A stretch of DNA of 64,000 nucleotides. It comes from Parvularculaceae bacterium. Its GTDB lineage: Bacteria; Pseudomonadota; Alphaproteobacteria; Caulobacterales; Parvularculaceae. The position numbers and the translations under genes were made by a program. Location of the stretch: the NCBI GenBank assembly GCA_021776475.1, contig JAJFFV010000006.1:558001-622000 (forward strand), in the 5' to 3' direction. Positions 1-9,154 of the stretch are shown piece after piece. Under the pieces are notes generated by a model. The model was given only the letters and a program-made list of their open reading frames with translations. It was not told the DNA's origin and did not search any database. How positions within the stretch are numbered: the stretch's first letter is position 1; every line of letters starts with the position of its first letter.

Positions 1-592
1 GAGTATACAAACTAAATTCACCTATCCGGTAAAACTCGCGGCCTTAACTGTGTTGGGTTTGGCCGCTGCCAATTGGTACTATGCGCCCGATAAGGCCGGT
101 CTGTGGGCAAGCCTCATGGTCGCGGCGCTGGCAGCCATCGGCGCAACAATCTTGCTCTCGAGGCGCAGGAAAACACCGCCTGACGTTGGAGAGGGCAAGA
201 TACCTGCAGCACTTTTCGGTGCCTCGCTGATCTTGGCTGGCTCACTTGCGGCGGGCCTCGCCAATGAGGTGGGCCTCATCAACGCTGACGCCGAAGAGCG
301 CGCCTCTGGAATAATTATGGGAATGGTACTGATCGTTACCGGTAATTTCCTGCCAAAAGTTGTCCGGCCGTTGAACAAGGGCGCGTGCGATCAAGCCAGG
401 GCAAAGGCAGCGGAGCGCTTTACCGGATGGGCATTTGTTATTGCCGGAATATTTTACGCGCTGGTATGGATGTTTGCCCCTGTAGATCACGCCAATTCTA
501 TTTCGTCTCTAGCTGCTGTTAGTGCCTTCATCTCGGCTTTCGCTGCTTGGGTGTGGTTGGTGCGGGGTAAGCTAATCCGAAATCAATATTAG
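1..592 (+). CDS. Multi-spanning membrane protein, SdpI-like (5' end at window edge)
   Basis: The reading frame is open to the left edge. Base 1 is G and is followed in frame by Ser-Ile-Gln-Thr-Lys, so the start is probably an ATG whose first two bases lie just outside the window; the internal GTG at 50 is less likely. About 197 residues with five or six hydrophobic segments (near residues 10-27, 35-52, 70-90, 105-122, 140-160 and 172-190). The part reading TGNFLPK, then Asn-Lys-Gly and ERFTGWAFVIAG resembles the GN-x-LPK / RxxGW pattern of the SdpI family of integral membrane proteins, which includes a bacteriocin-immunity protein, but most members have no known function. The next gene starts 13 bases downstream behind a strong ribosome binding site, so the two probably form an operon. 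Family assignment is tentative. Confidence 0.6.
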   Translation, partial: SIQTKFTYPVKLAALTVLGLAAANWYYAPDKAGLWASLMVAALAAIGATILLSRRRKTPPDVGEGKIPAALFGASLILAGSLAAGLANEVGLINADAEERASGIIMGMVLIVTGNFLPKVVRPLNKGACDQARAKAAERFTGWAFVIAGIFYALVWMFAPVDHANSISSLAAVSAFISAFAAWVWLVRGKLIRNQY

Positions 593-604
593 GGAGGGTT
601 TTTA

Positions 605-803
605 ATGCGTAGCGCAATCTTCCAGATCTTACACGCCGTTCTGTGGATTTTTCGCCATGTTCCTCGCCGCTAGTCTCTCGGGTGATGCTGCCTGTGCGGT
701 CGATTTGATACCCTGGATGGCGGTGGCTTATGTCATCACAAACGGGTTTTACTTGCGTCAAAGCACTCCGCTAAATAGCCGATCGATGGCGACAAGCTGG
801 TGA
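605..803 (+). pseudogene. Small two-helix membrane protein gene with a frameshift
   Basis: A strong AGGGAGGG Shine-Dalgarno at 592-599 precedes ATG 605. The frame encodes 16 sensible residues, ending LHAVLWIF, then runs into a stop at 671-673. Removing one T from the run TTTTT at 648-652 joins it to the frame that continues AMFLAASLSGDAACAVDL and ends at the TGA at 801-803. The joined product would be about 65 residues with two hydrophobic helices. As written the gene is broken, either by a real one-base insertion or by a sequencing error in the homopolymer. A separate 48-residue ORF from ATG 657 is also possible but has no good ribosome binding site. I do not recognise the family. Its position just behind the preceding membrane protein suggests a joint membrane function. 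Confidence 0.45.
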
Positions 804-952
804 GGCAAGTCGTTTTGCTGGGATGCACAAATCCATAGGGACGATTTTCGGTATTTCAGAACGACCGAGCTAAAAAGGAATTTAGCACCCCTTGAAATCG
901 GAACAAAAAGGAAATATAAAGAGGGCAAAACATGAACAAATAGGAACTCCAG

Positions 953-1051
953 ATGTCAAACACCCTGATAATTCGTGACGCAATGGGTCTTGCGGTCCTC
1001 ATCACCATAATCGCTACCGCTAATATGTGGAGCGGGTTGCTCGGTGCTTGA
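953..1051 (+). CDS. Possible 32-residue single-helix membrane peptide
   Basis: ATG 953 follows AGGA with a short spacer. The peptide has a short polar N-terminus (MSNTLIIRD) and one hydrophobic stretch (AVLITIIATANMW), as in bacterial single-span micro-proteins. It lies in the 312 bases between the frameshifted membrane gene and dnaE, where nothing else is convincing. Conservation in relatives would be needed to separate it from a chance ORF. Confidence 0.25.
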   Translation: MSNTLIIRDAMGLAVLITIIATANMWSGLLGA

Positions 1052-1115
1052 TCTTCATCTCAGTTGTGGGAAAAAGTGCGGCGCTGCCGCTTCATGACTC
1101 TGATAAAAAGGTCAC

Positions 1116-4100
1116 ATGCAGCCCTTCATTCATCTTCACCTTCATTCTGCTTACTCACTTGCTGAGAGCGCCATCCATGTCAGTCGGTTGAGGGATCTTT
1201 GTATCCAGCACGAAATGCCTGCGGTGGCGGTGACTGACACCAATAATCTGTTTGGCGCGCTGGAAGCATCAGAGACACTGAGTGAAGCCGGCATCCAGTC
1301 AATCACTGGCCTTCAACTGGCTATTTTGCCGACAGATTTTGACCTGCCGGAAAACAGAACTGAAGTACTGCCGTCGCTGGTGCTGTTGGCGCGCAACGAA
1401 ACGGGTTATAAAAATCTGATGAAGCTGTCCAGTGCAGCTTTCCTGACTACAGGTGGGGAAGGGGCGGTTCACTCATCTCTCACTATGATTGAAAGGCAAG
1501 CCGAAGGGTTGATTTGCCTGACTGGCGGGCTAAACGGACCTGCCGATCGGCTTTTGAAAGATGACAGATCGGCGGAAGCAAAAGTTTTACTTCGGAAACT
1601 TTCCGGTATTTTCCCCGACAGTCTCTATGTCGAGCTGCAAAGAGTGGCCGATGCAAGAGCTCACCATAAAACTTCGTATGAAAACGAGTTGTTGCTGATC
1701 GCCTATCAGCTTGAGTTACCTCTGATCGCAACGAATGAACCTTATTATCCGGTACAGGATGATTACGATGCGCATGACGCGCTGCTTTGCATTTCTGAAG
1801 GTGCATATGTTCAGCAGGATGACCGCCGTAAAGTGACGCCAAACCATTATTTCAAATCGTCGGAAGAAATGCGCAAGCTCTTCGATGATCTGCCGGAAGC
1901 GATCGAAAATACTTATTTTGTGGCGCAGCGCTGCGCCTTCCGGCCGCGAACCCATCCCCCGATACTGCCGAGCTTTGTCGAAGGCGACAAAGATGCCGAG
2001 GCGGTCGAACTAGAACAACAGGCGCGGGACGGATTAAAAGCGCGACTAGTGGAAGTTGAACTGGTCGCGCCAGAAGAAGACTACTGGAAGCGGCTGGAAT
2101 TGGAAATTGGCGTCATCAACCGTATGGGTTTCCCCGGTTACTTCCTAATCGTTGCTGATTTCATTAAATGGGCCAAACAACACGGTGTCCCGGTCGGACC
2201 AGGTAGGGGGTCCGGTGCTGGCTCGCTCGTCGCCTGGGCGCTAACCATTACCAATCTTGATCCGTTGCGTTTCGGTCTCCTGTTTGAGCGGTTCCTCAAT
2301 CCTGAGCGGGTGTCGATGCCGGATTTCGACATCGATTTCTGTCAGGATCGGCGCGACGAAGTGATTACATACGTTCAGGAAAAATACGGAAAAGACCGGG
2401 TCGCCCAGATCATCACCTTCGGAAAGCTGCAAGCGCGGGCGGTGTTGCGGGATGTTGGGCGTGTGTTGAACATGCCGTTCCCGCTAGTTGACCGGTTGTG
2501 CAAAATGGTGCCGAATAACCCCGCAAATCCCGTCACTCTTGCGGAAGCTGTTGCAACCGAACCGCGTTTGCGTGAAGAGCGCGATAACGAACCCCAGGTT
2601 GCCAATTTGCTGACGAAAGCCCTGAAGCTTGAGGGCCTTTACCGACACGCCTCCACGCATGCTGCCGGCGTAGTCATCGGTGATCGCCCGCTTGATGAGC
2701 TTGTTCCCCTTTATCAGGATCCTCGCTCGGGCATGCCGGCGACCCAATTCAACATGAAATGGGTTGAACCCGCAGGCCTCGTAAAATTCGACTTTCTGGG
2801 CTTGAAGACATTGACTGTCATTGAGCGGGCTCTTCAGCTGACAGAAAACAGAGGCGTTACGATAGATATTGATGCCATTCCGCTTAACGACCGGAAAGCC
2901 TACGATATGCTCGGCGAAGGTGCGGCGACCGGTGTGTTCCAGCTGGAAAGCGCCGGCATGCGCTCGACCCTCAAAGCGATGAAACCGGATAATCTTGACG
3001 ATATTATCGCGCTTGTTTCTCTCTATAGGCCGGGACCGATGGAAAATATTCCGACCTATATTGAACGGAAATGGGGTCGCGAGCAGCCGGACTATCTTCA
3101 TGATAAGCTGACCGGCATTCTGAAAGAAACATACGGCGTCATCATCTATCAAGAGCAGGTGATGCAGATTGCCCAGGTCCTGTCAGGCTATTCGCTTGGC
3201 GAAGCCGATCTTCTCCGTCGTGCCATGGGCAAGAAGAAAAAAGTGGAGATGGACAAGCAGAAACGCAGATTTGTCGATGGGGCAGAAAAAAATGGCGTCG
3301 ATAAGGCCAAAGCTGAATCGATCTTTGAGCTTGTTGCCAAGTTTGCCGGCTACGGTTTCAACAAATCGCATGCGGCGGCTTATGCCTTAATTGCTTATCA
3401 GACCGCCTGGTTGAAAGCTAATCATCCGGCGGAGTTTTTTGCTGCCTCAATGTCGCTCGATAGGGCCAACACCGACAAGCTCGCGATTTTTATGAAAGAT
3501 GCAAGTCGCTGTGAAATTGATGTTAAAGCACCCAGCGTAAATCTGTCGGAAGCCGATTTCACAGTGCTTGACGGCGCAGTCATTTACGCCCTTTCAGCAA
3601 TCAAGAATGTTGGCGAACAGGCAACGGCTCATATTGCTGAGGTTAGACATCAAGGTGGGCCGTTTACGGATATTTTCGATTTCGCGGAACGGGTTGACGG
3701 ACGACTGGTCGGAAAGCGGGGTATAGAAAATCTGGCCCGGGCAGGGGCGTTTGATGCCATCCACCCGAATCGTGCACAAATATTGGAACAAGCAGACTTT
3801 CTGATGCGGTACTCGGCACGAGCAGCCGAGGAACGGATCAGCGACCAGGTTGGGCTTTTTGATCTCAACCCGGCGACGGCTCTTGATCGGCCGATTCTCA
3901 GGAAAGTGGAGACCTGGCTGCCGCAGGACCGGTTGGACCATGAACTTGCAGTGATCGGGTTTTATTTCTCAGGCCATCCGCTTGATGATTATGCAGCCGG
4001 TCTCGAAAAACTAGGTGTGACACCCTTCAATGAAGTTGCGGCGCAGGCCGAGAGCAGCCGAGTGTTTTTGAAGCTCGCGGGTGTCGTCCGGACTTTTATG

Positions 4101-4577
4101 CCACGTCGTTCCAAAACGGGTAAACCGTTTGCCTGGGTTGCACTTTCAGATCAGAGCGGGGAGTACGAAATTACCGTCTTTTCAGAACTCCTTGATAATG
4201 CGCGTGATCTATTGCAACCGGGTAACTTGGTTCTGGTTTCGGTAACCGCCGAAGACCGCGATGGAGACATCAGGCTTGCTGGAGAAAGCATAAAGCTACT
4301 GGAAGAAGCTGCGGCTTCGTCCAGGGCGGAGCTTCGTATTCGAGTTGAAAGTATCGAGGCGTTGTCATCGGTGCGTAAGCGTCTGTATGAACTTGGTGCT
4401 GCCACAGCCGGAAATAAGAAATCAGGGCAGGCAAATGGGGCTGCGTCACTTCTGTTTTTTCTCGCGGACAACGGATGTGAGGTTGAATTGAAATTGCCGG
4501 GGGATTTCCAGACCACTGTCGCCTTGAAAGGTGCCCTCAAAACCATCAAAGGTGTGTCAGATGTCGAATTGTTGTAA
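1116..4577 (+). CDS. dnaE: DNA polymerase III alpha subunit (DnaE1)
   Basis: Catalytic subunit of the replicative polymerase, 1153 residues, the usual size for DnaE1. The N-terminal PHP domain begins FIHLHLHSAYSL. The polymerase core carries PGRGSGAGSLVAW near residue 365 and the catalytic signature PDFDIDFC, placing the metal-binding aspartates at D403 and D405. The thumb and fingers follow (GLYRHASTHAAGVVI, YRPGPMENIP, FNKSHAAAYALIAYQ). A helix-hairpin-helix region and an OB-fold (LAGVVRTFMPRRSKTGKPF onward, roughly residues 990-1075) lie near the C-terminus. Start ATG 1116 is preceded by AAAAGG. It stands alone here, with 183 bases to rpsB; the lolCD/proS genes that often precede dnaE in this class are not seen in the 1.1 kb available. 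Confidence 0.98.
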   Translation: MQPFIHLHLHSAYSLAESAIHVSRLRDLCIQHEMPAVAVTDTNNLFGALEASETLSEAGIQSITGLQLAILPTDFDLPENRTEVLPSLVLLARNETGYKNLMKLSSAAFLTTGGEGAVHSSLTMIERQAEGLICLTGGLNGPADRLLKDDRSAEAKVLLRKLSGIFPDSLYVELQRVADARAHHKTSYENELLLIAYQLELPLIATNEPYYPVQDDYDAHDALLCISEGAYVQQDDRRKVTPNHYFKSSEEMRKLFDDLPEAIENTYFVAQRCAFRPRTHPPILPSFVEGDKDAEAVELEQQARDGLKARLVEVELVAPEEDYWKRLELEIGVINRMGFPGYFLIVADFIKWAKQHGVPVGPGRGSGAGSLVAWALTITNLDPLRFGLLFERFLNPERVSMPDFDIDFCQDRRDEVITYVQEKYGKDRVAQIITFGKLQARAVLRDVGRVLNMPFPLVDRLCKMVPNNPANPVTLAEAVATEPRLREERDNEPQVANLLTKALKLEGLYRHASTHAAGVVIGDRPLDELVPLYQDPRSGMPATQFNMKWVEPAGLVKFDFLGLKTLTVIERALQLTENRGVTIDIDAIPLNDRKAYDMLGEGAATGVFQLESAGMRSTLKAMKPDNLDDIIALVSLYRPGPMENIPTYIERKWGREQPDYLHDKLTGILKETYGVIIYQEQVMQIAQVLSGYSLGEADLLRRAMGKKKKVEMDKQKRRFVDGAEKNGVDKAKAESIFELVAKFAGYGFNKSHAAAYALIAYQTAWLKANHPAEFFAASMSLDRANTDKLAIFMKDASRCEIDVKAPSVNLSEADFTVLDGAVIYALSAIKNVGEQATAHIAEVRHQGGPFTDIFDFAERVDGRLVGKRGIENLARAGAFDAIHPNRAQILEQADFLMRYSARAAEERISDQVGLFDLNPATALDRPILRKVETWLPQDRLDHELAVIGFYFSGHPLDDYAAGLEKLGVTPFNEVAAQAESSRVFLKLAGVVRTFMPRRSKTGKPFAWVALSDQSGEYEITVFSELLDNARDLLQPGNLVLVSVTAEDRDGDIRLAGESIKLLEEAAASSRAELRIRVESIEALSSVRKRLYELGAATAGNKKSGQANGAASLLFFLADNGCEVELKLPGDFQTTVALKGALKTIKGVSDVELL

Positions 4578-4622
4578 ATGCCGACATGTGGGCTTGAAAA
4601 TCCGGGCAGACATCCAACTTTT

Positions 4623-4650
4623 TTGAATTGAAATAGCAGATAGCTATTGA
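4623..4650 (+). promoter_or_regulatory. Candidate sigma-70 promoter for the rpsB operon
   Basis: TTGAAT at 4623-4628 and TATTGA at 4645-4650 are 16 bases apart, 111 bases before the rpsB start, in the 183-base gap after dnaE. The match to TTGACA/TATAAT is moderate, so this is only a candidate; some promoter is expected here because rpsB begins a new transcription unit. Confidence 0.3.
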
Positions 4651-4760
4651 GTTCCGGCCACAAAAGGCGTAATGCCCGCCGCTATCAAACACATGGGACC
4701 AATCTTCGGTGGCCTGTAAAGGCTGTCCGGTCTCGTGGAAGCTAAACCGAGGAGTTAATG

Positions 4761-5654
4761 ATGGCGCTTCCTGAATTCTCAATGCGTCAGCTATTGGAAG
4801 CTGGCGTACACTTTGGTCACCAGACCCACCGCTGGGACCCTAAAATGAAATCGTACATTTTCGGTGACCGCAACGGCATTCACATAATAGATCTGTCGCA
4901 AACTGTACCGCTATTGCATCAAGCACTCGTTAAGGTGCGTGATGTCGTAGCCGGTGGTGGCCGGGTCCTTTTCGTCGGCACCAAACGGCAGGCACAGGCA
5001 CCAGTTGCTGAAGCTGCGGTACGCTGTGCGCAATATTACATGAATGTCCGCTGGCTTGGCGGCACAATGACCAACTGGGAAACCATTTCCAAGTCGATCA
5101 AGCGCATGAAATCCATGGAAACAACACTTGGTGAAAATGCTGCCGGGTTGACTAAAAAAGAGCTGCTGCAGATTTCCCGCGAAAAAGAAAAACTGGACGC
5201 ATCGCTTGGTGGAATCCGCGACATGGGCGGCGTTCCCGATTTGATGTTCGTAGTGGATGTAAAAAAAGAGGCCATTGCAATTAAGGAAGCCAAAAAGCTT
5301 GGGATTCCGGTGGTAGCCGTTGTCGATACCAATTGTTCCCCAATTGACATCGACTACATCATTCCTGGTAATGATGATGCCTCACGCGCGATCTCGCTAT
5401 ACTGCAATTTGGTTGCAGATGCTGTACTTGATGGTCTGTCCGCAAGCCAGGCGTCACTCGGCATTGATATTGGCGAAATGGTGGAAACGCCGCAGGAAGC
5501 TGCAATTGCGGTCGAGCCCGTCACAAAAGTGCCGGCTGAAGCCGAAACAGAAGTGCCGGTTGAGGCCGAAATTGAAGTGCCGGCTGAAGCCGAAGCGAAG
5601 CCTGAGGCCAGTGACAAAAAACCTGACGAGACCGAACAGCGCCCCGAAGCGTAA
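4761..5654 (+). CDS. rpsB: 30S ribosomal protein S2
   Basis: Structural protein of the small ribosomal subunit. The N-terminus [20 protein letters not shown] is the standard S2 start, and [17 protein letters not shown] and the [18 protein letters not shown] block are typical. Two ATGs are adjacent (4758 and 4761); GGAG at 4751-4754 sits six bases before the second, which also matches the family start, so 4761 is chosen. The product is 297 residues against about 240-260 usually. The extra length is an acidic, Ala/Glu/Pro-rich tail from about residue 250, partly built of three 8-residue repeats. Acidic S2 tails occur in other alphaproteobacteria. tsf follows 103 bases later, the universal rpsB-tsf pairing. 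Confidence 0.97.
   Translation: MALPEFSMRQLLEAGVHFGHQTHRWDPKMKSYIFGDRNGIHIIDLSQTVPLLHQALVKVRDVVAGGGRVLFVGTKRQAQAPVAEAAVRCAQYYMNVRWLGGTMTNWETISKSIKRMKSMETTLGENAAGLTKKELLQISREKEKLDASLGGIRDMGGVPDLMFVVDVKKEAIAIKEAKKLGIPVVAVVDTNCSPIDIDYIIPGNDDASRAISLYCNLVADAVLDGLSASQASLGIDIGEMVETPQEAAIAVEPVTKVPAEAETEVPVEAEIEVPAEAEAKPEASDKKPDETEQRPEA
5523..5594 (+). repeat. Three 24-bp in-frame tandem repeats in rpsB
   Basis: Copies at 5523-5546, 5547-5570 and 5571-5594 encode [16 protein letters not shown] and IEVPAEAE. The shared DNA core is GTGCCGGCTGAAGCCGAA with a few substitutions. Being in frame and 24 bp long, gain or loss of a unit would change only the length of the S2 tail. Confidence 0.85.
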
Positions 5655-5757
5655 AGTCGGTTTTTTCACTGAACTGTCAAGATCAGGGCCATGAGCCCGC
5701 TCAACATGTTTTGACGATGTTCTATTATCGATCATGACTGAAAGTTAGGAGAAAGAA

Positions 5758-6687
5758 ATGGCTGCGATTACTGCTGCAATGGTGAAAGACCTGCGCGATA
5801 AAACCGGTGCAGGCATGATGGATTGTAAGGGTGCACTGAAGGAAACTGATGGCAATGTAGAAGCTGCGGTCGACTGGTTGCGAAAAAAAGGCCTGTCCAA
5901 GGCCGCTAAGAAGGCCGGCCGTACAGCGGCGGATGGTCTTGTGGCTGTTGCAACTGCAGGCACAAAAGGTGTTATGGTTGAAGTCAACGTCGAGACCGAT
6001 TTTGTCGCGCGCAATGAGCTATTTCAAAAAATGGTAAGCGATATTGCCAATGTTGCCCTGGAAGGAAAAGGTGACATTGATGCTCTCAAATCCGCGACTT
6101 ATCCGGGATCGGATAAAAACATCGAGGAATATATCACCTCGATGGTTGCGCAGATTGGAGAAAATATGAGCTTGCGGCGATCGACAGGTCTGTCTGTCGA
6201 TGATGGGGCAGTGGTACCGTATATCCATACCCAGGTATCTGACGGTGCCGGCAAAATCGGGGTGATGGTAGCGCTTAAGTCTTCAGGCAATAAAGAAGCG
6301 CTTGGTGTCCTCGGCAAACAACTGGCCATGCATGTGGCCGCCACGCGCCCGTTGTCGCTGAATATATCTGATCTTGATCCGGAAATCGTGGCGCGCGAAA
6401 AAGATGTTCTGTCTGAACAAGCCCGCGCATCTGGCAAGCCAGAGAATATCATTGGGAAAATGGTCGAGGGCCGGTTGCGCAAATTCTATGAAGAATCCGT
6501 CCTGATGGAGCAAATTTTTGTCATTGATGGTGAAACAAGAATTTCCAAGGTTTTGGAAAATGCCAACAGCGTCGTTGGTGCCGACGTGACAATGACTGGA
6601 TTTGCCCGGTTTGAACTTGGTGAAGGCATCGAGGTCGAAGTAGATGATTTTGCCGCAGAAGTGCAGGCAATGGCGGGCAGTAACTAG
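5758..6687 (+). CDS. tsf: Translation elongation factor Ts
   Basis: Guanine-nucleotide exchange factor for EF-Tu, 309 residues. The N-terminal UBA-like part ([20 protein letters not shown], then DCKGALKET) is typical, and [11 protein letters not shown] is the EF-Tu-contacting core motif. ATG 5758 has an excellent AGGAGA ribosome binding site. It is cotranscribed with rpsB and followed by a clear intrinsic terminator, so rpsB-tsf looks like a closed two-gene unit and pyrH onwards a new one. Confidence 0.97.
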   Translation: MAAITAAMVKDLRDKTGAGMMDCKGALKETDGNVEAAVDWLRKKGLSKAAKKAGRTAADGLVAVATAGTKGVMVEVNVETDFVARNELFQKMVSDIANVALEGKGDIDALKSATYPGSDKNIEEYITSMVAQIGENMSLRRSTGLSVDDGAVVPYIHTQVSDGAGKIGVMVALKSSGNKEALGVLGKQLAMHVAATRPLSLNISDLDPEIVAREKDVLSEQARASGKPENIIGKMVEGRLRKFYEESVLMEQIFVIDGETRISKVLENANSVVGADVTMTGFARFELGEGIEVEVDDFAAEVQAMAGSN

Positions 6688-6713
6688 GTCACCGTGCGAG
6701 CATGACGAGCAAG

Positions 6714-6742
6714 AAGCGCATCCGTAAGGGGTGCGCTTTTTT
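6714..6742 (+). terminator. Intrinsic terminator after tsf
   Basis: AAGCGCATCC (6714-6723), loop GTAA, then GGGGTGCGCTT pairing back (6728-6738) and a T-run to 6742. The 10-bp stem includes one G-T pair. It lies 27 bases after the tsf stop. Confidence 0.88.
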
Positions 6743-6887
6743 GCATCAGAGGCGTGATTGGCGCTTTTTCTAAAAAAAAGCCGCTCTTACGACATAATTT
6801 GGCATAAAATGCCTGTCACCAGCAGGCCTCGGGCTGGTTGGAATCAACCCCCGGTGCTATGCGGTACGCACGCGAGGATTACGTAAC

Positions 6888-7652
6888 ATGAGCCAGCCGG
6901 CCAAAGTACACACAGTTGAAATGACCACATCAAACAAATCCAGATCTTCTTATAAACGAGTACTTTTGAAAGTATCCGGCGAAGCACTTATGGGCCCCGA
7001 TTCATTTGGGATTCACCAAAAAACCGTCGAGCGGATGGCTGCCGAGGTCAAAGCCGGTGTTGATCTTGGAGTGCAACTTTGCTTGGTCATCGGTGGCGGT
7101 AACATTTTTCGCGGCCTTTCAATGGCTGAAAACGGCATGGAGAGAGCCGGGGCGGACTATATGGGAATGCTCGCAACGGTGATGAATGCGCTCGCGATGC
7201 AAAACGCGCTGGAGAGCATCGGCGTTCAAACGCGTGTCATGTCAGCGATCGAAATGACATCCGTGTGTGAGCCCTACATCAGGCGACGTGCCTTGAGGCA
7301 TATGGAGAAAGGGCGTTTGGTTATTTTTGCAGCCGGCACCGGTAACCCGTTTTTTACGACAGATACGGGCGCTGCGCTTCGAGCTGCAGAGATGGGCTGC
7401 GACGTTTTAATGAAGGGAACACAAGTCGACGGTGTATACTCTGATGATCCAAAAATAAATCCCGGTGCTGAAAGATACGACACCCTCACCTATATGGATA
7501 TTTTGAAGAATGATTTGCGTGTCATGGATCAAACAGCCATCTCGCTGACACGGGAAAACAAGATTCCAATTATTGTATTTCCCATTGCAACAGAAGGCGG
7601 CGTTGCTGGGGCGCTGACAGGCAAAGGCAAGTTCACAATTATCAAGGACTAG
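6888..7652 (+). CDS. pyrH: Uridylate kinase (UMP kinase)
   Basis: Phosphorylates UMP to UDP, supplying all pyrimidine nucleotides. 254 residues of the amino-acid-kinase fold: [13 protein letters not shown] (phosphate-binding loop), [23 protein letters not shown] (UMP binding) and [16 protein letters not shown] 6888 follows GAGG with a 10-base spacer; a second in-frame ATG at 6921 would give an N-terminus nearer the family norm but has no ribosome binding site. It opens the pyrH-frr-uppS-cdsA-dxr-rseP-bamA-skp run. The 145 bases upstream, after the terminator, include small inverted repeats (CCAGC/GCTGG, GGTTG/CAACC) but no structure I can name. Confidence 0.97.
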   Translation: MSQPAKVHTVEMTTSNKSRSSYKRVLLKVSGEALMGPDSFGIHQKTVERMAAEVKAGVDLGVQLCLVIGGGNIFRGLSMAENGMERAGADYMGMLATVMNALAMQNALESIGVQTRVMSAIEMTSVCEPYIRRRALRHMEKGRLVIFAAGTGNPFFTTDTGAALRAAEMGCDVLMKGTQVDGVYSDDPKINPGAERYDTLTYMDILKNDLRVMDQTAISLTRENKIPIIVFPIATEGGVAGALTGKGKFTIIKD

Positions 7653-7679
7653 GGCCACGTAAGAAAATGAGGATCAAAA

Positions 7680-8240
7680 ATGGCAGATGCTAACAATGCG
7701 GCAAACATGGCGGATTTGAATCGTCGAATGGAAGGAGCATTGGACTCGCTCAAGACCGAGTTTAACGGCCTGCGAACAGGCCGGGCTTCTGCGAGCTTGC
7801 TTGATAACATAACAGTCAGTGCCTATGGCTCATCAATGCCGTTGAACCAACTGGGAAACGTCAATGTGCCGGAACCGCGCATGCTCTCGGTTCAGGTTTG
7901 GGATCAGGGATTGGTTGCCTCCGTAGAAAAAGCAATTCGCGACTCCGGTTTGGGCGTCAATCCTGTCACTGATGGACAAAATGTGCGCGTGCCTCTGCCA
8001 GCTCTTACAGAAGAGCGACGCATTGAGCTTTCAAAGATCGCCGGCAAATATGCCGAACAGGCAAGAGTTGCAATTCGCAATGTAAGACGTGACGGTATGG
8101 AGGCACTGAAAAAATCAGAGGGTATGTCGGAAGATGAACAAAAGAAGCTTTCAGAAGAAGTGCAGAAGCTCACGGATGAAAAAGTAAAGCAGGTCGATTC
8201 TGCGTTGCAGACAAAAGAACAGGAAATAATGCAGGTCTAG
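7680..8240 (+). CDS. frr: Ribosome recycling factor
   Basis: Splits post-termination ribosomes together with EF-G. 186 residues, the usual length. The coiled three-helix domain shows [19 protein letters not shown], then [13 protein letters not shown] and [17 protein letters not shown]; the C-terminal helix is Lys/Glu-rich. ATG 7680 follows TGAGGATC. It lies 27 bases after pyrH, the standard pairing. Confidence 0.97.
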   Translation: MADANNAANMADLNRRMEGALDSLKTEFNGLRTGRASASLLDNITVSAYGSSMPLNQLGNVNVPEPRMLSVQVWDQGLVASVEKAIRDSGLGVNPVTDGQNVRVPLPALTEERRIELSKIAGKYAEQARVAIRNVRRDGMEALKKSEGMSEDEQKKLSEEVQKLTDEKVKQVDSALQTKEQEIMQV

Positions 8241-8281
8241 GATTTATTTCAAGCATTCTCGAGGAAGGAGTTAATCAAGAA

Positions 8282-9148
8282 GTGTCGATTAAGAGTACAA
8301 CAGGGTTAGCGGAGGGAATCGTCAGTACAATGTCGGGCGTGAAACCGCAGCTTGTTGAAGGTGTCCGGAACCTTCAGGCAAAAGTCACATCTTTTGGTGA
8401 GCAACTGGAATATTCGGAAGACACGACTGTCAAGGAAGCGAAGCCTCCAATAAAGCACGTTGCGATCATCATGGATGGTAATGGGCGTTGGGCTGAAGAA
8501 CGCGGGCTGCCCAGAACAGCTGGACACCGGGAAGGGGTGGCTGCCGCGCGCCGCGCGATAGAAACAGCCCAGGACCTAGGGCTGACCCACCTCACATTAT
8601 ATAGCTTCTCGACTGAAAACTGGGGCCGCCCCGAGTCGGAGGTTCGTGATTTGATGGGGTTGATGCGAAGCTACATCGAATCCGATTTACCGCGCCTGAT
8701 CAAAGAAAATGTTCGTGTAAAAATAATTGGAGACAAGAAAAATCTCCCAACAGATATCAGAATTTTGGTCGAACGCGCCGAGCGCAAAACCGCTCACAAT
8801 ACCGGTCATTTTCTTCAGATTGCGTTCAATTACGGTGGTCGTGATGAGATTTTGCGCGCTGTCCGGTCTATGGCCAGGGAAGTGCGTGACGGAAAGCTTT
8901 CTATCGAAACAATAGACGAAACTGATATTGCTTCTGCGCTGGATACAAACGGCATACCGGATCCCGATCTTGTGATCAGAACAAGCGGAGAGCGCAGGGT
9001 TAGCAATTTCCTTTTGTGGCAGGCTGCTTATTCTGAGTACGTGTTCCTTGACGAATACTGGCCAGACTTCACACGTGACGTGTTTGTCAAAGCTATCGAG
9101 GAATACTACGCGCGGGACCGTCGTTTCGGACGTCGAAACACCGGGTAG
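8282..9148 (+). CDS. uppS: Undecaprenyl diphosphate synthase
   Basis: Cis-prenyltransferase that extends farnesyl-PP to C55 undecaprenyl-PP, the lipid carrier for peptidoglycan and O-antigen. HVAIIMDGNGRWAEERGLPR carries the catalytic aspartate (D65 counting from the GTG), followed by AGHREG, LYSFSTENWGRP, and the IPP-binding RTSGERRVSNFLLWQ. From GTG 8282, preceded by AAGGAG with an 11-base spacer, the protein has 288 residues, about 40 more than usual at the N-terminus. An ATG at 8330 would shorten the extension but has no ribosome binding site. The start is therefore uncertain; the enzyme is not. Confidence 0.95.
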   Translation: MSIKSTTGLAEGIVSTMSGVKPQLVEGVRNLQAKVTSFGEQLEYSEDTTVKEAKPPIKHVAIIMDGNGRWAEERGLPRTAGHREGVAAARRAIETAQDLGLTHLTLYSFSTENWGRPESEVRDLMGLMRSYIESDLPRLIKENVRVKIIGDKKNLPTDIRILVERAERKTAHNTGHFLQIAFNYGGRDEILRAVRSMAREVRDGKLSIETIDETDIASALDTNGIPDPDLVIRTSGERRVSNFLLWQAAYSEYVFLDEYWPDFTRDVFVKAIEEYYARDRRFGRRNTG

Positions 9149-9154
9149 TTACTC

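Noticed and set aside
2484-3152. 222-codon - strand frame inside dnaE
   Set aside because: Shadow of the DnaE polymerase domain; composition mirrors the dnaE codons.
6743-6887. Possible structured RNA or riboswitch in the pyrH leader
   Set aside because: Small inverted repeats exist, but no known class matches and the stems are only 5 bp.
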